From the NCBI GenBank assembly GCA_001560915.1, contig CP014214.1, positions 1,240,001 through 1,304,000 on the forward strand: a stretch of 64,000 bases of DNA, written 5' to 3'. Of this stretch, positions 1 through 8,194 are shown piece by piece. Source of the DNA: a methanogenic archaeon ISO4-H5. Lineage in GTDB: Archaea; Thermoplasmatota; Thermoplasmata; Methanomassiliicoccales; Methanomethylophilaceae. The notes below the pieces were generated by a model that was given only the letters and a program-made list of their open reading frames with translations, searched no databases and was not told the origin of the DNA. The position numbers were made by a program, and so were the translations under genes. Position 1 is the first letter of the stretch. Every line of letters begins with the position of its first letter.

Positions 1-13
1 CGCCCGTAAAACC

Positions 14-364
14 TCAGTGATCTGGGTCTTTAGGGAATTTTTCGGGATCGAGCATCTTGATGACCTTGGCGGGACTGCCGACGACCACTCCGTAATCTGG
101 TACGTCCTTGGTCACTACGGCTGCCGCTCCGACCACCGCATATCTGCCTATGCGCACACCGGGCAGGATAGTGGCACCGGCTCCGATCCATGCACCTTCC
201 GCGATGACGGAAGAGAATCGGTAGCCGAACTGGTAAGACTGTTCGAAGAAGCATACCGCGGATACGGAGGGCCGCTGTGAGCCCGGGATCGGTATTCTGG
301 CACATGTAAATTTGCCGGTGAATGGTGCCGCTGCATCTCGACCTTTGCAGATCCAATCGCCGAT
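14..364 (-). pseudogene. 5'-truncated hexapeptide-repeat acetyltransferase remnant
   Basis: The minus strand is open from a TAA at 365-367 down to a TGA at 14-16, with no ATG, GTG or TTG start that would give a whole protein. The C-terminal part is a canonical left-handed beta-helix acyltransferase end: GAWIGAGATILPGVRIG, then VVTKDVP and GSPAKVIKM. The N-terminal part (GDWICKGRDAA) is recognisable, but the expected upstream coils are missing. O-acetyltransferases of this class (Vat/maltose/polysaccharide type) use acetyl-CoA and normally have about 180-220 residues; about 116 codons remain here. I read it as a decayed gene whose 5' part was lost next to purA. A sequencing frameshift could also produce this. 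The substrate is unknown. Confidence 0.6.
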
Positions 365-427
365 TTACGAAGAAAAAACGTCAGGCGAAACCTATAAAGT
401 AATAGACGCATCCACATGCGATTACTT

Positions 428-1732
428 ATGCCCAGCCTAGCAGTCATCGGTGCCCAATGGGGCGACGAAGGTAAAGGAAAGATTATCGACTACCTCGACG
501 AGAAGGCAGATCTCATCGTCCGTTTCCAGGGAGGGAACAACGCCGGACACACTATCGTGGTCGGCGACAAGGTGTTCAAACTCCACGGACTCCCCTCCGG
601 TGTCGTGAGGCCCGGCAAACTCGCAGTCATCGGAAACGGCACTGTCGTCAACATCGAAGAACTCCTCGGAGAGATCGAAGAGGTTGAGAAGCAGGGCGGA
701 AGCGTGGACGGCCTGAGGATCTCCGACAGGGCCGCCCTCATCATGAACTATCACAAGAAGCTCGACGGCGCCGAGGAGAAATACCGCGGCAACAAGCCCG
801 TCGGAACCACCAAGAAGGGAATCGGACCCTGCTACCAGGACAAGATCGCCAGGATCGGATTCAGGGCCGGCGACCTGCTGGAGAAGGAGACCCTCGAGGA
901 GAAGATCTCCCTGCTCCTCCCCTACAAGAAAGACCTCATGAACATGCTCGATGCCGAGGGATGCAGCTGCACCGTTGAATCCCTGCTCGACAAGATGACC
1001 GGCTGGGGAGAGAAACTCGGAAAGTACATCGTGGACACCGGCGTTCTCATCAACGAATCCCTCGACGAGGGCAAGAACGTCATGCTCGAGGGTGCCCAGG
1101 GTGCCATGCTCGACATCGACCACGGAACCTACCCCTTCGTAACATCCTCTTCCACCACCGGCGGAGGAATCTGCACCGGATCCGGAATCGCCCCCAACAG
1201 GCTCAACCACTGCATGGGTGTCGTGAAAGCATACACCACCCGTGTCGGAGAGGGCCCCTTCGTGACCGAACTCAGCGGCGAGGCGGAGGAGATCCTCCAG
1301 AAGAAGGGCGGAGAGTTCGGTGTCACCACCGGCAGGGGAAGGAGATGCGGATGGCTCGACCTGGTCGTCGTCAACCACGCCAAGACCCTCTGCGGATTCG
1401 ACTCCATGGCCGTCACCAAGCTCGATGTCCTGAACGACTACGATGAGCTTCCTGTCTGTATCGGTTACGACATCGACGGAAAGGTCACCAAGCACTTCCC
1501 CGCATCCATCAGGAAGCTCGAAAGCGCCAAACCCGTCTACAAGACCCTCAAGGGATGGAAGGGCTGGAACGACACCGAGGCCCTGGTCAAGGGCGGATAC
1601 GACGCACTGCCCTCCGAGATGAAGGATTACATTGCCTTCATGGAGAAGGAGACAGGCATCCCCGCCGACATCATCTCCGTTGGCCCCAAGAGGGACCAGA
1701 CCATCGCCCGCAAGAGCGACTGGTGGAACTGA
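428..1732 (+). CDS. purA: Adenylosuccinate synthetase
   Basis: Cytoplasmic enzyme that condenses IMP and aspartate with GTP hydrolysis to adenylosuccinate, the first step from IMP to AMP. The N-terminus carries the GTP-binding signature QWGDEGKGK and the chain has 434 residues, normal for the family. Other family motifs visible are QGGNNAGHT, GTTKKGIGPCY, LEGAQG and TTGRGRRCGWLD. I start it at the ATG at 428 (MPSLAVIGAQWG), because PurA proteins begin a few residues before the GTP loop; an in-frame ATG at 416 would add MRLL. It appears monocistronic: a strong hairpin follows the stop. Identification is secure. Confidence 0.97.
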   Translation: MPSLAVIGAQWGDEGKGKIIDYLDEKADLIVRFQGGNNAGHTIVVGDKVFKLHGLPSGVVRPGKLAVIGNGTVVNIEELLGEIEEVEKQGGSVDGLRISDRAALIMNYHKKLDGAEEKYRGNKPVGTTKKGIGPCYQDKIARIGFRAGDLLEKETLEEKISLLLPYKKDLMNMLDAEGCSCTVESLLDKMTGWGEKLGKYIVDTGVLINESLDEGKNVMLEGAQGAMLDIDHGTYPFVTSSSTTGGGICTGSGIAPNRLNHCMGVVKAYTTRVGEGPFVTELSGEAEEILQKKGGEFGVTTGRGRRCGWLDLVVVNHAKTLCGFDSMAVTKLDVLNDYDELPVCIGYDIDGKVTKHFPASIRKLESAKPVYKTLKGWKGWNDTEALVKGGYDALPSEMKDYIAFMEKETGIPADIISVGPKRDQTIARKSDWWN

Positions 1733-1750
1733 GTTCCACCGATCAAACAA

Positions 1751-1772
1751 CTCCGTCCGGAAACGGACGGAG
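1751..1772 (+). terminator. Hairpin after purA
   Basis: A perfect 9-bp stem (CTCCGTCCG / CGGACGGAG) with a GAAA loop lies 18 nt after the purA stop. There is no long T run, so it could be a terminator or an mRNA-end stabiliser. It separates purA from the kinase pair that starts 23 nt later. Confidence 0.55.
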
Positions 1773-1794
1773 ATCTTCTCAGAGATGGCGGTAA

Positions 1795-3162
1795 ATGAGG
1801 AAATCGATTGCAACAGGATTGGTTACTTTCATTCTACTCATTGCGATTCTGTTCATCTCCATCAACACAGTATTCTTTTCCGGGACCGAGGACCTCAGCA
1901 ACGTCCTGATGGGCAACATCATTTCCGATCTCATCAGCATCCTCCTCTGCATCATCATCTTCATGGTGGTTTTCCTCGATCTCAGAGATAACAGATCGAC
2001 ACGCATATTCCTGCTGCTCCTTTTCATCGAAACCGTCCTGCTGTTCGCAGACATCCATTGCTGGGTCTGGGACGGCGACCAGACTCTTGTCACCGCGGCA
2101 ATAGTGGCGAACATCGTTTCGTACCTGTGTGTCCTGCTGCTCCTCACTTTCTACTGGGCCCTCCTCCTGGAACTGTACAAACCCTTCCACAAGAGGATGG
2201 CGAAGTTCACCAAGGTGATCATAGCCCTGGCCGTTACCGACGTAATACTGATTGTCACCAATCCCCTGACCGGATTGTTCTTCGTGATGGACGGCAACGC
2301 ATTGTACGTCCGTTCCGACACCTTCCTGCTTTCACTGCTGGCACCCAACTTCATCGGACTGATAGAGGTGTACTGCATCCTGAAATTCGAGACCAAGAGC
2401 CGCCGCAAGATTGTGTTCATCGGGTACATCCTGTTCTCCTGGATCGCCATGTTCATCCAGCTGTTCAACTACGGAATCTCCCTGCAGTACGTCTCGTTCA
2501 TGTTCTCCTTCGTCCTGATGTACGCCAACATCTACCTTGACCGCGGCACGGAACTGATATTCAACGAGAGCAGGATGAACGAACAGAATGCTGCCATCAT
2601 GGTCTCCCAGATCCAGCCCCACTTCCTCTATAACTCCCTAACATCGATCATGAACATCAAAGGCAACCCCCCACAGACCAGGGATGCCATCGCGGAATTC
2701 GGAGGCTATCTCCGTGCCAACCTGGATTCCATGACCACCACCAATCCGATCCCCGTGCAGAGGGAGATCGAGCATGTCGAGAGCTACATCTACCTCAGGA
2801 AACTGAAATTCGGGGACCGTCTGAACATTATCTACAACATCGAGGACACATCATTCTTCCTGCCCCCGGAGACCATCAAGACCATCGTCAGTTCCGTCAT
2901 AGAATACAATCTGGTAAGGGACGAACAACCCCTCACTATCACCCTCTCCACGGAGAACACCGAGAAATATCACGTCGTCAGGATCTACAACGATTCCGTC
3001 ACTCCTCTGGCCCGCGGGTTCATCCGCGACAAGAACAACATCGAGATCGCGGCCATGGTTAACCGCCTCAATACCATGGTCGGAGGCACTCTGAAGAACA
3101 TAGAAGATTCCCGCGGGGGGAACACGGTGGAGATACGCATCCCGCACAGTTCGAGGTACTGA
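1795..3162 (+). CDS. LytS-type membrane histidine kinase homologue, His kept, ATP site lost
   Basis: A 455-residue protein with about seven hydrophobic segments in residues 8-250, followed by a cytoplasmic His_kinase (LytS/YehU-type) module. The phospho-acceptor box QIQPHFLYNSL is intact, with His276, and the following helix region (YLRANLDS, EIEHVESYIYLRKLKFGDRL) matches the family. The ATP-binding half is degenerate: the N box that should read VENAIKHG is VSSVIEYNL, and the glycine box DDGVGF is replaced by YNDSVTP. It should be able to accept phosphate but not to bind ATP well. The next gene starts 1 nt after its stop and shows the opposite defect, so the two probably form one heteromeric sensor. 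The signal is unknown, and no response regulator lies nearby. Confidence 0.85.
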   Translation: MRKSIATGLVTFILLIAILFISINTVFFSGTEDLSNVLMGNIISDLISILLCIIIFMVVFLDLRDNRSTRIFLLLLFIETVLLFADIHCWVWDGDQTLVTAAIVANIVSYLCVLLLLTFYWALLLELYKPFHKRMAKFTKVIIALAVTDVILIVTNPLTGLFFVMDGNALYVRSDTFLLSLLAPNFIGLIEVYCILKFETKSRRKIVFIGYILFSWIAMFIQLFNYGISLQYVSFMFSFVLMYANIYLDRGTELIFNESRMNEQNAAIMVSQIQPHFLYNSLTSIMNIKGNPPQTRDAIAEFGGYLRANLDSMTTTNPIPVQREIEHVESYIYLRKLKFGDRLNIIYNIEDTSFFLPPETIKTIVSSVIEYNLVRDEQPLTITLSTENTEKYHVVRIYNDSVTPLARGFIRDKNNIEIAAMVNRLNTMVGGTLKNIEDSRGGNTVEIRIPHSSRY

Positions 3163-3163
3163 G

Positions 3164-4543
3164 ATGTACAGCAGACTCTGGCATGCAATCTGTCTCCTTA
3201 TCATCGCGGGGATGTCCGTCATCACCCTGGTGAGCGCCGCCATCATAATGCCCTACGACAACTCGTGGGACCGCCAGGCCATCATCTTCCTCACGGGACT
3301 CATCATCGGCATGATCCTGTGCCTCATCCTCTTCGCGTCCGTGTACTTCGACAAAAAGATCAGTCTGGATATGCTGTTCTTCATGTGCCTGATCTCCATC
3401 GAGTTCCTGCTCCTTCAGATTGAATTCCAGCGTTACTACATAGAATGCACCGACCCTTCCAGCGACCTGATATGGCTCGCCTATCTCCTGGGCAACAGCG
3501 TGTTCCCGGTACTCGTCTGGGTCTTCGGAAACTACGAACGCATCGTGATGGGGGTCACCAAGGAGCAGTACCGCCCGTACTACATGGCGCTCAATATCCT
3601 GCTGATAACCATCACGGCCATGAACCTCCTGCAGGGAGCGACCAGCTGCCTGTTCACCATCGAGAACGGAGTGTATACGGTTACGGAACTGGATTACATA
3701 CATGATGCACTGACGATGCTCCAGGGCATCGTGTGTATCGTCCTCGCCCTGAGATACGGGGTCTCCATCATCCAGAAACTGATTTTCGTGACCTATCTCT
3801 CGATACCTCTGATCCTGCTCCTCACCCAGGTCCCGTCCTACAACCCCTCGCTCATGTATCTCACGAACCTGCTGATGTTCCTGTTCATGTACGGCTCTGT
3901 GTACATGTCGCGCGGTATCACCATCGCCCGCAACAAGGCGGAGATGACCAACCGCAAGATCGCCATGATGGTGTCCAGGATAGAACCCAATTTCCTCAAC
4001 GAGGCTCTCCAGTCGATCGAATCGATTGAGGGCAATCCTGAGGAGACCCGCAAGGCCCTGTCCATGTTCGCCAAGTATCTCCACGAGAACGTCAACACCA
4101 TATCCCAGATCAGACCAATCGCATTCTCGGACGAACTGGAACATGTCCTCATCTACACCTATCTGGAAAAACTCCGTTTCAAGGACCACATCAACGTGAT
4201 TTACGACATAAGGGCCGATAACTTCAGGATTCCAGCGATGACCGTTCAGATGATGGTGGAGAACGCCATCAAACACGGCATCACGCAGCGCGAGGAAGGC
4301 GGAACAGTCACTGTGACCTCGGAGGAACTTCCCGATGCGTTCCGTATAACCGTCGCGGACGACGGAGTGGGATTCGATGTGAATGCCCCCCGGGACCCCA
4401 ACCGCAGCCACATCGGACTAGAGAATCTGGAGGCCCGCCTGAAGAACACCCTGGGCGGTACCTTCGAGATATCCAGTACACCCGGCGTGGGAACGACGGC
4501 GGTCGTCACCATCCCCAAATCGGCCAACCGCTCCGATGCCTGA
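3164..4543 (+). CDS. LytS-type membrane histidine kinase homologue, ATP site kept, His replaced by Asn
   Basis: A 459-residue paralogue of the preceding gene, separated from it by 1 nt and so translationally coupled. It has the same layout: several membrane segments, then the His_kinase module. Here the acceptor box reads RIEPNFLNEAL, with Asn at residue 276, exactly the position of the His in its partner. The ATPase domain is complete: N box VENAIKHG (Asn367), G1 box ADDGVGFD, G2 region HIGLENLEARL. It should bind and hydrolyse ATP but cannot autophosphorylate on the usual His. The inference is trans-phosphorylation of His276 in the partner within a heterodimer. Confidence 0.87.
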   Translation: MYSRLWHAICLLIIAGMSVITLVSAAIIMPYDNSWDRQAIIFLTGLIIGMILCLILFASVYFDKKISLDMLFFMCLISIEFLLLQIEFQRYYIECTDPSSDLIWLAYLLGNSVFPVLVWVFGNYERIVMGVTKEQYRPYYMALNILLITITAMNLLQGATSCLFTIENGVYTVTELDYIHDALTMLQGIVCIVLALRYGVSIIQKLIFVTYLSIPLILLLTQVPSYNPSLMYLTNLLMFLFMYGSVYMSRGITIARNKAEMTNRKIAMMVSRIEPNFLNEALQSIESIEGNPEETRKALSMFAKYLHENVNTISQIRPIAFSDELEHVLIYTYLEKLRFKDHINVIYDIRADNFRIPAMTVQMMVENAIKHGITQREEGGTVTVTSEELPDAFRITVADDGVGFDVNAPRDPNRSHIGLENLEARLKNTLGGTFEISSTPGVGTTAVVTIPKSANRSDA

Positions 4544-4545
4544 GA

Positions 4546-5385
4546 TCAGACTTTCGGCGAGAGATAAGCCTTTATGAAATTCTGAATGCTGGTCAGCATG
4601 ACCTTGCTTGCCATCTTGGCCATGAATTTACGTCCGGAAGACACTGCCTGCGACATCTGGTATGCCTGAAGGAGGTGTCCGACGTAGACATCGGTCTTGT
4701 GGTCCAGCCAGTATTCCTCAATACGCTCGAGCTGGTCCGGAGGACAGGTCTCCACGGCGGTGGACATGGCTGCCACCAGTTCATCGACGAAGGTCTGGTC
4801 GGCATCCAGGAACTCGGCTTCCTTGGGTTCGCAGGTAAGTTTGAGCTCCTCCGCCACAGCCTTGAGCTTCCCGAAGAATCCGATGAAGATCGGAAGTTCC
4901 ACATATGCACGGAACGAGGTGATGCAGGTAGCCTTGTACAGAAGGTAGGTGATGATGCGGTTCACGGGAGCAGTCTCCTTCAGAAGACCCAAGCCCCTGT
5001 CGAAGATGGCGTTCACCATGAACTCGTCCTCACTCTCGGGAAGCTTGTCATTGACCGCGTTCAGGAATCCTGCCACAGATGTGAAATCCAGCTGGGCACC
5101 CGCGTCTATGCGCAGGTAGCATTTGGAAAGGCAGTCCGCCATGCGGTCGGCGAGGTCGGCCATGACGTTCTCGTCCTCCACCTTCTCCGCACATTCCTTG
5201 AGGTTCTTCACGCTGCTGTTGAGGTCGCCCTCCAACGCGAAGGCGCATCCGCGGATGAAAAGACCGTACCAGTTGTCAGCCTCTACCGAAAGTATCCTGT
5301 CGCCCAGTCTGTGCAGATCCTCTACGGATTGTTTAGCGAACAGGTCGTTTCCTTCCTGGATGAGTTCTTCTGTTACGGTTGCCAT
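4546..5385 (-). CDS. Hypothetical helical-repeat (TPR-like) protein
   Basis: A 279-residue soluble, acidic, helix-rich protein with no signal peptide or membrane segment. The N-terminal 100 residues read like tetratricopeptide helices (LHRLGDRILSVEADNWYGLF, then GDLNSSVKNLKECAEK). The rest is helical and unrecognised. Start at MATVTEELIQ: a TATA-like TTTTTATC at 5405-5413 lies about 26 nt upstream, which gives a leaderless start. It converges on the kinase pair, with only 2 nt between stop codons. No function can be assigned. Confidence 0.7.
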   Translation of the reverse strand: MATVTEELIQEGNDLFAKQSVEDLHRLGDRILSVEADNWYGLFIRGCAFALEGDLNSSVKNLKECAEKVEDENVMADLADRMADCLSKCYLRIDAGAQLDFTSVAGFLNAVNDKLPESEDEFMVNAIFDRGLGLLKETAPVNRIITYLLYKATCITSFRAYVELPIFIGFFGKLKAVAEELKLTCEPKEAEFLDADQTFVDELVAAMSTAVETCPPDQLERIEEYWLDHKTDVYVGHLLQAYQMSQAVSSGRKFMAKMASKVMLTSIQNFIKAYLSPKV

Positions 5386-5429
5386 GCGGGCCGAATCGGT
5401 TTTCTCGATAAAAATTCTTGTTGGAGAAG

Positions 5430-5448
5430 TCCCGGGCAATGCCCGGGA
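5430..5448 (-). terminator. Terminator of the UbiD-family gene
   Basis: A perfect 8-bp stem TCCCGGGC / GCCCGGGA with a 3-nt loop lies 8 nt past the stop of the minus-strand decarboxylase. On that strand it is followed by a run of five T residues. The T-rich stretch also holds the TATA box of the next minus-strand gene. Confidence 0.7.
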
Positions 5449-5455
5449 AGATGTT

Positions 5456-6718
5456 TCACTCCTTCGGAGGCAGGGTGGCCTTCACGAAGGGTGCACGGTC
5501 GGCTCCCACGGGGATGGTGGCATCGTAACCGACCTTCCAAGTGGTACCGTGAGCGGAGGGGTCCAGAGAGGAACCGGCCGCACCGGGGATCTTGATGATT
5601 TTGTCAGCCTGCATCCTGGTGGCGACGGCCCACTCGACCTCGCGGTCGTCGAAGATGTCGATGTCGTCATCCACGATGATGACGCTCTTCATGGAGGGGT
5701 GTCCGGTGAAGGCAGCCATGATGGCGTTGACCGCGTCTCCCTCCTTGTTCTTGGAGATGGAAACCACTCCGTTCAACCAGCAGCATCCTCCCTCGGTGAG
5801 ACGTACGTTCTTCACCTTGGGTACGGCCTGCCTGACGGTCTTGAAGATGACGGGTTCCCTGGGGACTCCCATCAGCAGGAAATGCTCGTATCCTCCGGGG
5901 AGGAGAAGCTGAAACACAGGGTCCTTCTTGGCCCAGATCTTGTCGATCTTGATGACTGGCTGGTCCCTGACCTCATCATATGTGCCAGCAATGTCTACGA
6001 AGGGTCCTTCGGTGCAGGTCTCGGCGGTGATCCTTCCCTCGAAGACATACTCGCAGTCTGCGGGAACGAAGAGTCCGTTGTCGCACTTGGATACCTTCAG
6101 GGGTGTGCCGTGTCCTTTCTTGTGCATGGCGGATGCGATGGTCAGTTCGTCGGTACCGAAATCGACGGACAGGGCTGCGGAGACCATGGCCTCCACGGGA
6201 GCTCCGATACAGATAGAGATTTTCAGTTCCTTGCCGTCCTTCTTGGCCTCGTTGAAGAGGGTGAAGGTGTGGCGGGGGACGAGACGGATGACGATGGTGT
6301 CCTTGTCCTTGATGAGCATCCTGTGGAAGGATACGTTCCTCTTGCCGTTGTACTCGGAAACAACGATGCCTGCGGAGATGTACCTTCCGGCATCCTTGGG
6401 GAAGTACTTGACGATGGGCAGTTTGGTCAGGTCCAGTTCAAGTTCCTGCTGTTTGAACTGCGCATCGGAGACCTCCTCGGTCGCGCAGGGAGCGGACATG
6501 GCATCCATGACATGGGTGACGATCTCATCCTTGCCGATGCCCATGGCCTTGGCGATCTTAGCCCTGGTGGAGAATACGTTGCCTGCCGCCTTTCCGCCAT
6601 TCAGGTCGGTGAATAGGAAGGTCGTGTCCTGATCATCCTGCATGTATCTGGTGGCGGCATAGTTGTCGGGATCCACGGTCTCGCTGATTACCTTGGCTCC
6701 TGCGGTGTCGATTGTCAT
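5456..6718 (-). CDS. UbiD-family decarboxylase, probable anhydromevalonate phosphate decarboxylase
   Basis: A 420-residue member of the UbiD family of prenylated-FMN-dependent decarboxylases. Recognisable parts are NVSFHRMLIKDKDT (residues about 150-165), the central GAPVEAMVSAA, and the C-terminal VIIVDDDIDIFDDREVEWA stretch that carries conserved acidic residues. Archaea with the modified mevalonate pathway use a UbiD protein of this length to decarboxylate trans-anhydromevalonate 5-phosphate to isopentenyl phosphate. That role is inferred from family and host, not from neighbours. A different aromatic-acid substrate is possible. I start at MTIDTAG (6718) because the TATA box at 6742-6749 places the mRNA start there; the ATG at 6736 would lie upstream of transcription. 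Confidence 0.82.
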   Translation of the reverse strand: MTIDTAGAKVISETVDPDNYAATRYMQDDQDTTFLFTDLNGGKAAGNVFSTRAKIAKAMGIGKDEIVTHVMDAMSAPCATEEVSDAQFKQQELELDLTKLPIVKYFPKDAGRYISAGIVVSEYNGKRNVSFHRMLIKDKDTIVIRLVPRHTFTLFNEAKKDGKELKISICIGAPVEAMVSAALSVDFGTDELTIASAMHKKGHGTPLKVSKCDNGLFVPADCEYVFEGRITAETCTEGPFVDIAGTYDEVRDQPVIKIDKIWAKKDPVFQLLLPGGYEHFLLMGVPREPVIFKTVRQAVPKVKNVRLTEGGCCWLNGVVSISKNKEGDAVNAIMAAFTGHPSMKSVIIVDDDIDIFDDREVEWAVATRMQADKIIKIPGAAGSSLDPSAHGTTWKVGYDATIPVGADRAPFVKATLPPKE

Positions 6719-6741
6719 TGAATCCCAATCGCGCATACACG

Positions 6742-6749
6742 ATATAAAC
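6742..6749 (-). promoter_or_regulatory. TATA box of the UbiD-family gene
   Basis: On the minus strand the sequence reads AGTTTATATCG, centred about 26-28 nt before the ATG at 6718. This is the archaeal TATA-to-start spacing and implies a leaderless mRNA. Confidence 0.5.
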
Positions 6750-6754
6750 TGTGA

Positions 6755-6783
6755 GGGACTGGGGAGGATTTCCCCTCAGTCCC
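6755..6783 (-). terminator. Hairpin after the surface-protein gene
   Basis: Inverted arms GGGACTG...CAGTCCC flank a G/C-rich inner part with one mismatch. It lies about 22 nt past the stop of the minus-strand gene that ends at 6806, just before the promoter of the UbiD gene. Confidence 0.45.
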
Positions 6784-6805
6784 ATGAAAAACAGGGTTTG
6801 GACCT

Positions 6806-7996
6806 TCAGGCGGCTCTCTTCTTCAGGAAGATGAGGATTCCGAGGACTGCGACGACAGCAATAGCCGCACCTATTCCGCCGTACAGCAGGAGGTTGGATC
6901 CCTTCGAAGGCGCTTTGCAGAGACTGTCGGATCCGGATTCGACACCGCTGTAGGTGTCCGTGACCGTTCCGACCTTCTGCAGGAATGCCTTCATGGCTCC
7001 GTTATCCTTGAGTTCGGCATCGGAGACCTTCGACGGAGTAAACAGAGCACTCGATGCACCGTAGTACTGGTACTCCTCCGCTACGAGGTCCTCGGTCTCG
7101 ATGGTGACCGGACAGATAGGTTTTTCAGGACTGTCCACCAGATACATCATCTCATACATCTCCTTTCCCTCGCTAACATCTATCTTGGAAGAATGGCTGT
7201 TGGCAGTGGCCTTTGACCACATCCTGCCGGACAGGTCATCGATGGTCCTTTTCTGCTCACAGTAATCAGAAGCGGTGAGATCCTTCACATCCTTGCCGTT
7301 GAAGTCGATGTTCAGGGTACTCTTGACATACGTGTACTGCCCGTAGTCATAAGTGAGTTTGAGGGTCTTCTCACTTCCTCCCGCAATGTACGTATAGGTC
7401 GCATCGACCTTGGTGGCGATGTCCTCCATCTCCGTACTGATGGATTTCGTCAGAACGAAATTGCCCGATGAGTTGGCAGTGTATTCGTTGACCATTTTCT
7501 CATAGGATACTGACTTTACCTCTGCGTTCACCGTGAAATATGCATCGGTCTGGGTCTTATTGACCATTCCGAGTTCCTTGATGGCATTTACATTGTATTC
7601 GGTATTCTCGAAGAGGTCTACGCTGCCGGTAATCACAGTGGCTTTGAAAGATATCTTGTAAGTCTGGGAATCTGCTTGGATGGCGGTCACGGTAGTACCT
7701 GCCACCTTCTGACCGAGGTAGGAGGATTCGGACATTCCCGTTACGGCAATGTCTTCGATCTTGTAGGCTGAGGTAGATTTTACTATCCTGTCCAATACCT
7801 CGGTTGCCATGCTGGTCTTTTTGGTGTCACCGTATAGCTTAGTAAAATCGGCATCTGGCAGATTATTGAAGGAAAATCCCACACCGCGCTCCCCATCGGT
7901 AGCGGTGTATGCCTCGGAACCGTCCGCAAAAACATACGGCACCGCCGAGAACATCATGAAGCCCAGAATAACTGCCGTGAATACTTTGGAATTCAT
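6806..7996 (-). CDS. Secreted, C-terminally membrane-anchored surface protein
   Basis: A 396-residue protein with an N-terminal signal peptide (FTAVILGFMMFSAVPYVFA, cleavage likely after VFA), a roughly 340-residue Thr/Ser/Asp-rich beta-type ectodomain, and a C-terminal anchor: SNLLLYGGIGAAIAVVAVLG followed by basic residues KKRAA. No enzymatic motif is seen. Start: the ATG at 7996, with GTGAG 4 nt upstream. A GTG at 8035 is the alternative and would be nearly leaderless, because the TATA box (TTAAATATA, 8060-8068) places the mRNA start near 8038. Just upstream lies a decayed copy of the 3' end of this gene. The function is unknown. Confidence 0.75.
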   Translation of the reverse strand: MNSKVFTAVILGFMMFSAVPYVFADGSEAYTATDGERGVGFSFNNLPDADFTKLYGDTKKTSMATEVLDRIVKSTSAYKIEDIAVTGMSESSYLGQKVAGTTVTAIQADSQTYKISFKATVITGSVDLFENTEYNVNAIKELGMVNKTQTDAYFTVNAEVKSVSYEKMVNEYTANSSGNFVLTKSISTEMEDIATKVDATYTYIAGGSEKTLKLTYDYGQYTYVKSTLNIDFNGKDVKDLTASDYCEQKRTIDDLSGRMWSKATANSHSSKIDVSEGKEMYEMMYLVDSPEKPICPVTIETEDLVAEEYQYYGASSALFTPSKVSDAELKDNGAMKAFLQKVGTVTDTYSGVESGSDSLCKAPSKGSNLLLYGGIGAAIAVVAVLGILIFLKKRAA

Positions 7997-8086
7997 AGTC
8001 TCACGCTTCTTCCGTGGGCGGGCATCCCACCCCACGTTGGAAATTAAAACGGCGTTTAGTATATTTAAGGCGTGTTAATCGAATCG

Positions 8087-8182
8087 TTAACCGGCAATCG
8101 CCGCACCTATTCCACCGTACAGGAGGAGATTGTATCCAGATTCGACGCAGCGTAAGCATCGGTGAACATCCTAACCTTCCAA
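8087..8182 (-). pseudogene. Decayed duplicate of the 3' end of the adjacent surface-protein gene
   Basis: The minus strand encodes VESGYNLLLYGGIGAAIAG and then TAA, matching VESG...SNLLLYGGIGAAIAV at the C-terminus of the neighbouring gene. About eleven residues between VESG and NLLLY are deleted. Upstream, TDAYA matches TDTYS of the parent in a different frame, so a single-base deletion also separates the two parts. Nothing of the ectodomain is left. It is the scar of a tandem duplication. Confidence 0.75.
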
Positions 8183-8194
8183 CGCCATGAACAC

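Noticed and set aside
437-1813. 458-codon minus-strand ORF opposite purA
   Set aside because: Antisense shadow of purA in a GC-rich gene; low-complexity Val/Gly/Asp-rich translation and no homology pattern.
3068-4411. 447-codon minus-strand ORF opposite the second kinase
   Set aside because: Shadow ORF with His/Glu/Asp-rich translation; the plus strand encodes recognisable kinase motifs.
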